In this document: one piece after another, positions 60,635-64,000 of the stretch | Layout: each line of letters starts with the position of its first letter | How positions within the stretch are numbered: position 1 is the first letter of the stretch | Source: Phoronis australis | Taxonomy: Eukaryota; Phoronida; Phoronidae | Assembly (NCBI GenBank): GCA_002633005.1 | Contig: NMRA01000454.1 | Coordinates: forward strand, 263,004 to 327,003 | Reading direction: 5' to 3' | Length of the DNA stretch: 64,000 nt | Made by a program: the position numbers and the translations under genes | The notes under the pieces: model-generated | What the model was told of the DNA's origin: nothing | The model's database searches: none | Seen by the model: only the letters and a program-made list of their open reading frames with translations

Positions 60635-60663
60635 AGTACGGGGATTTGAGACCTGGTCCTGGT
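60635..60663. repeat. Sequence related to the end of the foldback element
   Basis: gtacggggatttgagacctg here resembles the right terminal repeat at 26028-26045 (gtacggagattagagaccag). No matching second end is seen nearby, so it may be a solo end. Confidence 0.45.
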
Positions 60664-60710
60664 TTTGGAATACAGGAAATTCAAAGTAATGAATTTTAGA
60701 AGATAACGAA

Positions 60711-60772
60711 CCTTCAGAGTAATGGGCATTCGGAGTACTGCACCTTCGGAGTATTGATCCTTCGTCATAGTG
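60711..60772. repeat. 16 bp tandem repeat
   Basis: Four imperfect units on the pattern ccttcggagtaatgga, with variant letters (ccttcagagtaatggg, cattcggagtactgca, ccttcggagtattgat, ccttcgtcatagtgac). Confidence 0.8.
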
Positions 60773-61899
60773 ACATGGAATCTTGGAAATATTTTCCATC
60801 AAGTTTGTAGCTCTTATGAAGTCTGCAGGGTTGTGCACCATTGACATCGATTGACTGGAGAAGATTTTCATTGACCAAAGTTGAGGTCTACGCCCACTTT
60901 TCCATCATAACGTGAATATGCTCAACGGTGTGTTCTCAGTGCAAGAAAACATGGTAGTTGAATGTCTGTTTTTTTGGCACGACGGAGGACTGCCTATAAT
61001 GAACTTACCGTCAGCGTGTGCTGAATTTAAAGAAACAGAAAAGTTCAAACGCGTACAGGCATTCATATCAACCCACCAATCCACAATCAAAGTGGACTCT
61101 GGATGAACAACATATTCGGATTTTTGACGATCACCTTCAATTCAAAATTTGAAAATGCCTACACCTCTACCTTACTGTGCTTGCAATTAAAACCAAAATA
61201 GCAGAATAACAAATCTAAAATTTCTGCTGTTTTGTTTTTTGGGAACTGTTACTAAGGTCGTAGGGTTAGACTTTTATGCTTAGGTATATACATTCACATT
61301 TGGACTCACTTGTTACCCTTTGGTTTAGCCACCACGCGCGTGGTTTATGAATAACGTAAACCCTCCTCTTATCATATGCACTCAGGCGAAGTTTACCGAG
61401 TACGACCCGATGACACGTGAAGCGCTTTGAATCAGAGGCAAATACAAAATTATTACTAACTTAGTTACATGCATCATTGTAGTTAGTAGCACCAGTAGCT
61501 GCAACAATTTTGTTGTTGTTATCCATTCATATCCAATGTTTAATGAATATGCTGGGGCTGGACCTTTTCGGCGGGGGAGGGATTTGATCGAAACCCCCAC
61601 GGCTACAGGCCTGTACTATTAATTATACATGTTACTTAATGTAAAAAGGTGAAGCATTAACTGCAACTCCCTCCCCCAATGTGGATGCCCGGGCCGTCGC
61701 CACGGTGACTGAGCACCATAAAGAAAATCTATGAATAATTAATTCGAATGTGTTTATAATTAAAGACAAAAAGGGAATAGTTCCATTGCCCGCATACCTT
61801 TGTTGTGCAAATGAAATGATTGTCAATCTCACTGAAAAACTATCGGGACACGTTATACCCACGAACTGTGAATAACATATTCGCAACATGAACAGAATG
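60773..61899. other. Intergenic stretch
   Basis: No gene recognised. The frame at 60912-61106 on the plus strand (VVECLFFWHDGGLPIM) is not identifiable. Confidence 0.4.
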
Positions 61900-61900
61900 T

Positions 61901-62402
61901 TTAATCTACGTTACAGCTTTGATAGTTTCCACGAAATCTAACACGGCCGTACGTACTCAATATCAGGTGCCGCAGAGGTGTTTTCAGCCTTTTTGGAGAA
62001 CACCATATCAGACATAAAAATACGGACTGTTCCAGAGAGAGGTCAACAGCCGATCTACTGAAGTTCTTTTCTCGTACGTAGCACTGAGAAAGCACCGTTT
62101 TCCAGCACTTTACGTAATCTTGGGTCTGTAAATTTCAACTTTTGGTAAAACAATGTTCCCCATCTGGCGTAGTTTGGGCGGTTCTGGGCAAAGTATACAT
62201 CTAACATAGCAGGGGAAATGTTGATACAGCCACTGACGTCATTGTTCTTGACGCATCTCTGGAGTTCTCTTTGGGCTCGGTTTACTATAAAGACGGAGAT
62301 TGCCCAAAACTGATAAGTTTTGCCAAATTTGCCATTAATCACTGGGTGAAATGAAGGTAGTTGGCGCGCATACATAACGCAGAAGACAGCAAAAGACGGC
62401 AA
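61901..62402 (-). pseudogene. Fragment of a mobile-element-associated protein
   Basis: The minus-strand frame 62402-62055 encodes a protein-like segment with FAQNRPNYARWGTLFYQKL and GAFSVLRTRKE. The following frame (62095-61901) continues with KNFSRSAVDLSLEQSV. The NYARW and VDLSLEQ motifs recur, in my memory, in large repetitive uncharacterised proteins of invertebrate genomes. The break between frames and the lack of a start indicate a decayed copy. Confidence 0.5.
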
Positions 62403-64000
62403 ATTAGCAGTTGCATCAAATGACTCGTCCGAAAACAGAGGGACGCATCTTAGACTGGTAAAATAGGACAGCGAAAAATCGAAATTCGTGCAAACACAAT
62501 GTGCTATTTAAAAGTGAATCATGTGGAGTATTCCGCTGTTTTCGCATGAACTTGTGAGGTCGCTGCTACACCAGGCGCGATGTTTCTGGTTTTCATGCCC
62601 TGACGTAAACTTGCGGACAAAAATCTTTCACACTGTGTGGCAACCTATGTCGTACGGACTAGGTGGCTTATTAAAAATCGAAGTGCCTGGTTCCTCAATG
62701 TGATGCTTATTCATTGTGAATGGGCTTAGATGTATAATCAATTTTGTTTCGACTCTTTATTTGTCTGATTGGGGCATCTTACTGTTATGCCCCGTGCATG
62801 TGATGTTGAACATCGGACGATTGGTTTCAAACGGTTACCTGGTGGGTTGATTTAGCTCAACTCAGGTACTTGGGCGTGTCTGGCGGGGATAACCCACCAC
62901 TAGATTTGTCTGGCAGTGTCCATTCGTGATACATGGGCTCACAGTGAATATTTTGAAACTGGTTTCACGCGGTTACCCCTTGGACTGATCTACATGTAGC
63001 TCAATGTTTGCACCTTGCTTATAACCGTCCGGCTGATACTCCCCACCACTGAAATTGTCTGGCAGTGACCAATTTTGATGCAGTGGATTACGTAGGAGGT
63101 AACCAAGGCGGTTTGAATTGGTTACCAGAAAAGTTGATCTAGCTCAATTTCTGAGTGTCATACTCTTGGCTCCCCCAAACACACCCACCAAACCGAACCG
63201 GCCAGACGGCCTTTCCCACCATTAGGATACCCCCAGAGCACTGTGGCACCAAAGAAAATTGGTTACCTTTTCATGCCCAAAAAAGCTCTGGGATCCCGAT
63301 CTAGATTAAAAGCTTGGCCAGTGTTAAAAGCACGTGGCCAGGAAGCGCGCGGTACAGTACATGAATGAACCTGTCATCAAAGACATCATTCGGGAACTAT
63401 CCATTCATTAAACGGGTACCATAGCATCACCAAGAGATGAATATTGGCACTAATTTCCGACAGTTTCTAATACTATAAAAATATTTGCGTCATTTTTAAG
63501 ATAAATTGTTTGATTAACCATAATTAGTGTTTTTAATCAAAATACCCAATAAAATGACCACTGACAGTGAATGCTTACACACCCAAATTTCGCCACAAAA
63601 ATTGCAATAACTTTACACTGCTTGCCTCGATTTTGATACTTTTTCGATTTTACTGAGTAGAATGCATTTCCTTTCCGATGATAGCAAAGTACTTTTTCAA
63701 AACGAGAAAAAAAATCAAAACGAAAACAAATGGTTCGTCTCATATTGGTTCCTGGGTTCGACTGCCTTACGTAAGGAACTAAACACCAATGCTATTTTAA
63801 CATAATCCGTACGCGTAACATTCCAAAAAATTCAACGACCACTAACTACAAACTATAAATATACTACATATACATGTACAAACGAATCACGAGATATTAC
63901 TAATAAAACAAAATAATGAAGACTTTTCGAGCAAGCGATAGCACATTCAGTTGCAAGGAAAAAATGGCGGCGTTCAGGACAAGTTCCTGAACTGATGAGC
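62403..64000. other. Right end of the window, no gene recognised
   Basis: Apart from the diverged tandem repeat at about 62825-63190, nothing coding or structural was identified. The last 500 bases are strongly AT-rich. Confidence 0.45.
62825..63190. repeat. Diverged tandem repeat, unit about 140 bp
   Basis: Three spaced, imperfect copies with a shared phrase, ggttacc followed by tggrytgatytagctcaa: about 62832, 62971 and 63118. Copies also share ccaccact and ttgtctggcagtg (62910, 63055). Confidence 0.65.

Noticed and set aside
1-64000. Search for CRISPR arrays, operons, tRNA or rRNA genes and prophage features
   Set aside because: Nothing fits. The spliced gene structure shows a eukaryotic genome, and the spaced repeats seen are FN3 units, satellites or palindromes.

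Overview
This window is nuclear DNA from an animal, almost certainly a marine invertebrate. The evidence is many small exons with GT-AG introns, metazoan-only extracellular modules (FN3, Draper/MEGF-type EGF), invertebrate transposons (THAP/Kolobok type, Penelope-like) and two unmerged haplotype overlaps typical of very polymorphic genomes. I cannot name the species. A lancelet, hemichordate or lophotrochozoan would fit.

Almost everything from about 1.5 kb to 57 kb is one plus-strand gene, entered from inside: the first exons and promoter lie left of the window. I can place 38 exons, and every internal one is a symmetric phase 1-1 exon. The order is 14 FN3 exons (1515-24001), two EGF exons (28293-29357), a small linker exon (31441), a series of two-exon beta-alpha-beta modules of a family I do not recognise (32066-44479), a long EGF array including two giant exons of 13 and about 15 repeats (44761-53148), a possible 11-residue microexon (54513), and a terminal exon with one transmembrane helix and a short acidic tail with a YxxI motif (56627-56955). 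The product is a giant type I membrane protein. The EGF-TM-tail end recalls the Draper/CED-1/MEGF10 engulfment receptors, but the combination with FN3 and the unnamed module is not one I know.

The FN3 region is a higher-order tandem repeat of about 5.4 kb in which introns and exons are duplicated together (3925-8861, 8862-14312, 16820-22160). Single N characters mark contig joins. After the N at 14863 the sequence restarts as an earlier unit and turns into a later one, as an unequal-crossover haplotype would. After the N at 35669 a 1.85 kb block holding one module is repeated almost exactly, probably the second haplotype. True copy numbers are therefore uncertain.

Introns and the 3' flank carry mobile elements: a THAP/Kolobok-like transposon fragment (minus strand, 29610-30512), a foldback element (24662-26053), a 399 bp MITE with a 7 bp target duplication (47655-48053), a 5'-truncated Penelope-like element (58870-60010), THAP-like and other transposon-derived fragments (60436, 61900-62402), and several satellites. 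No tRNA, rRNA, CRISPR or bacterial feature was seen.
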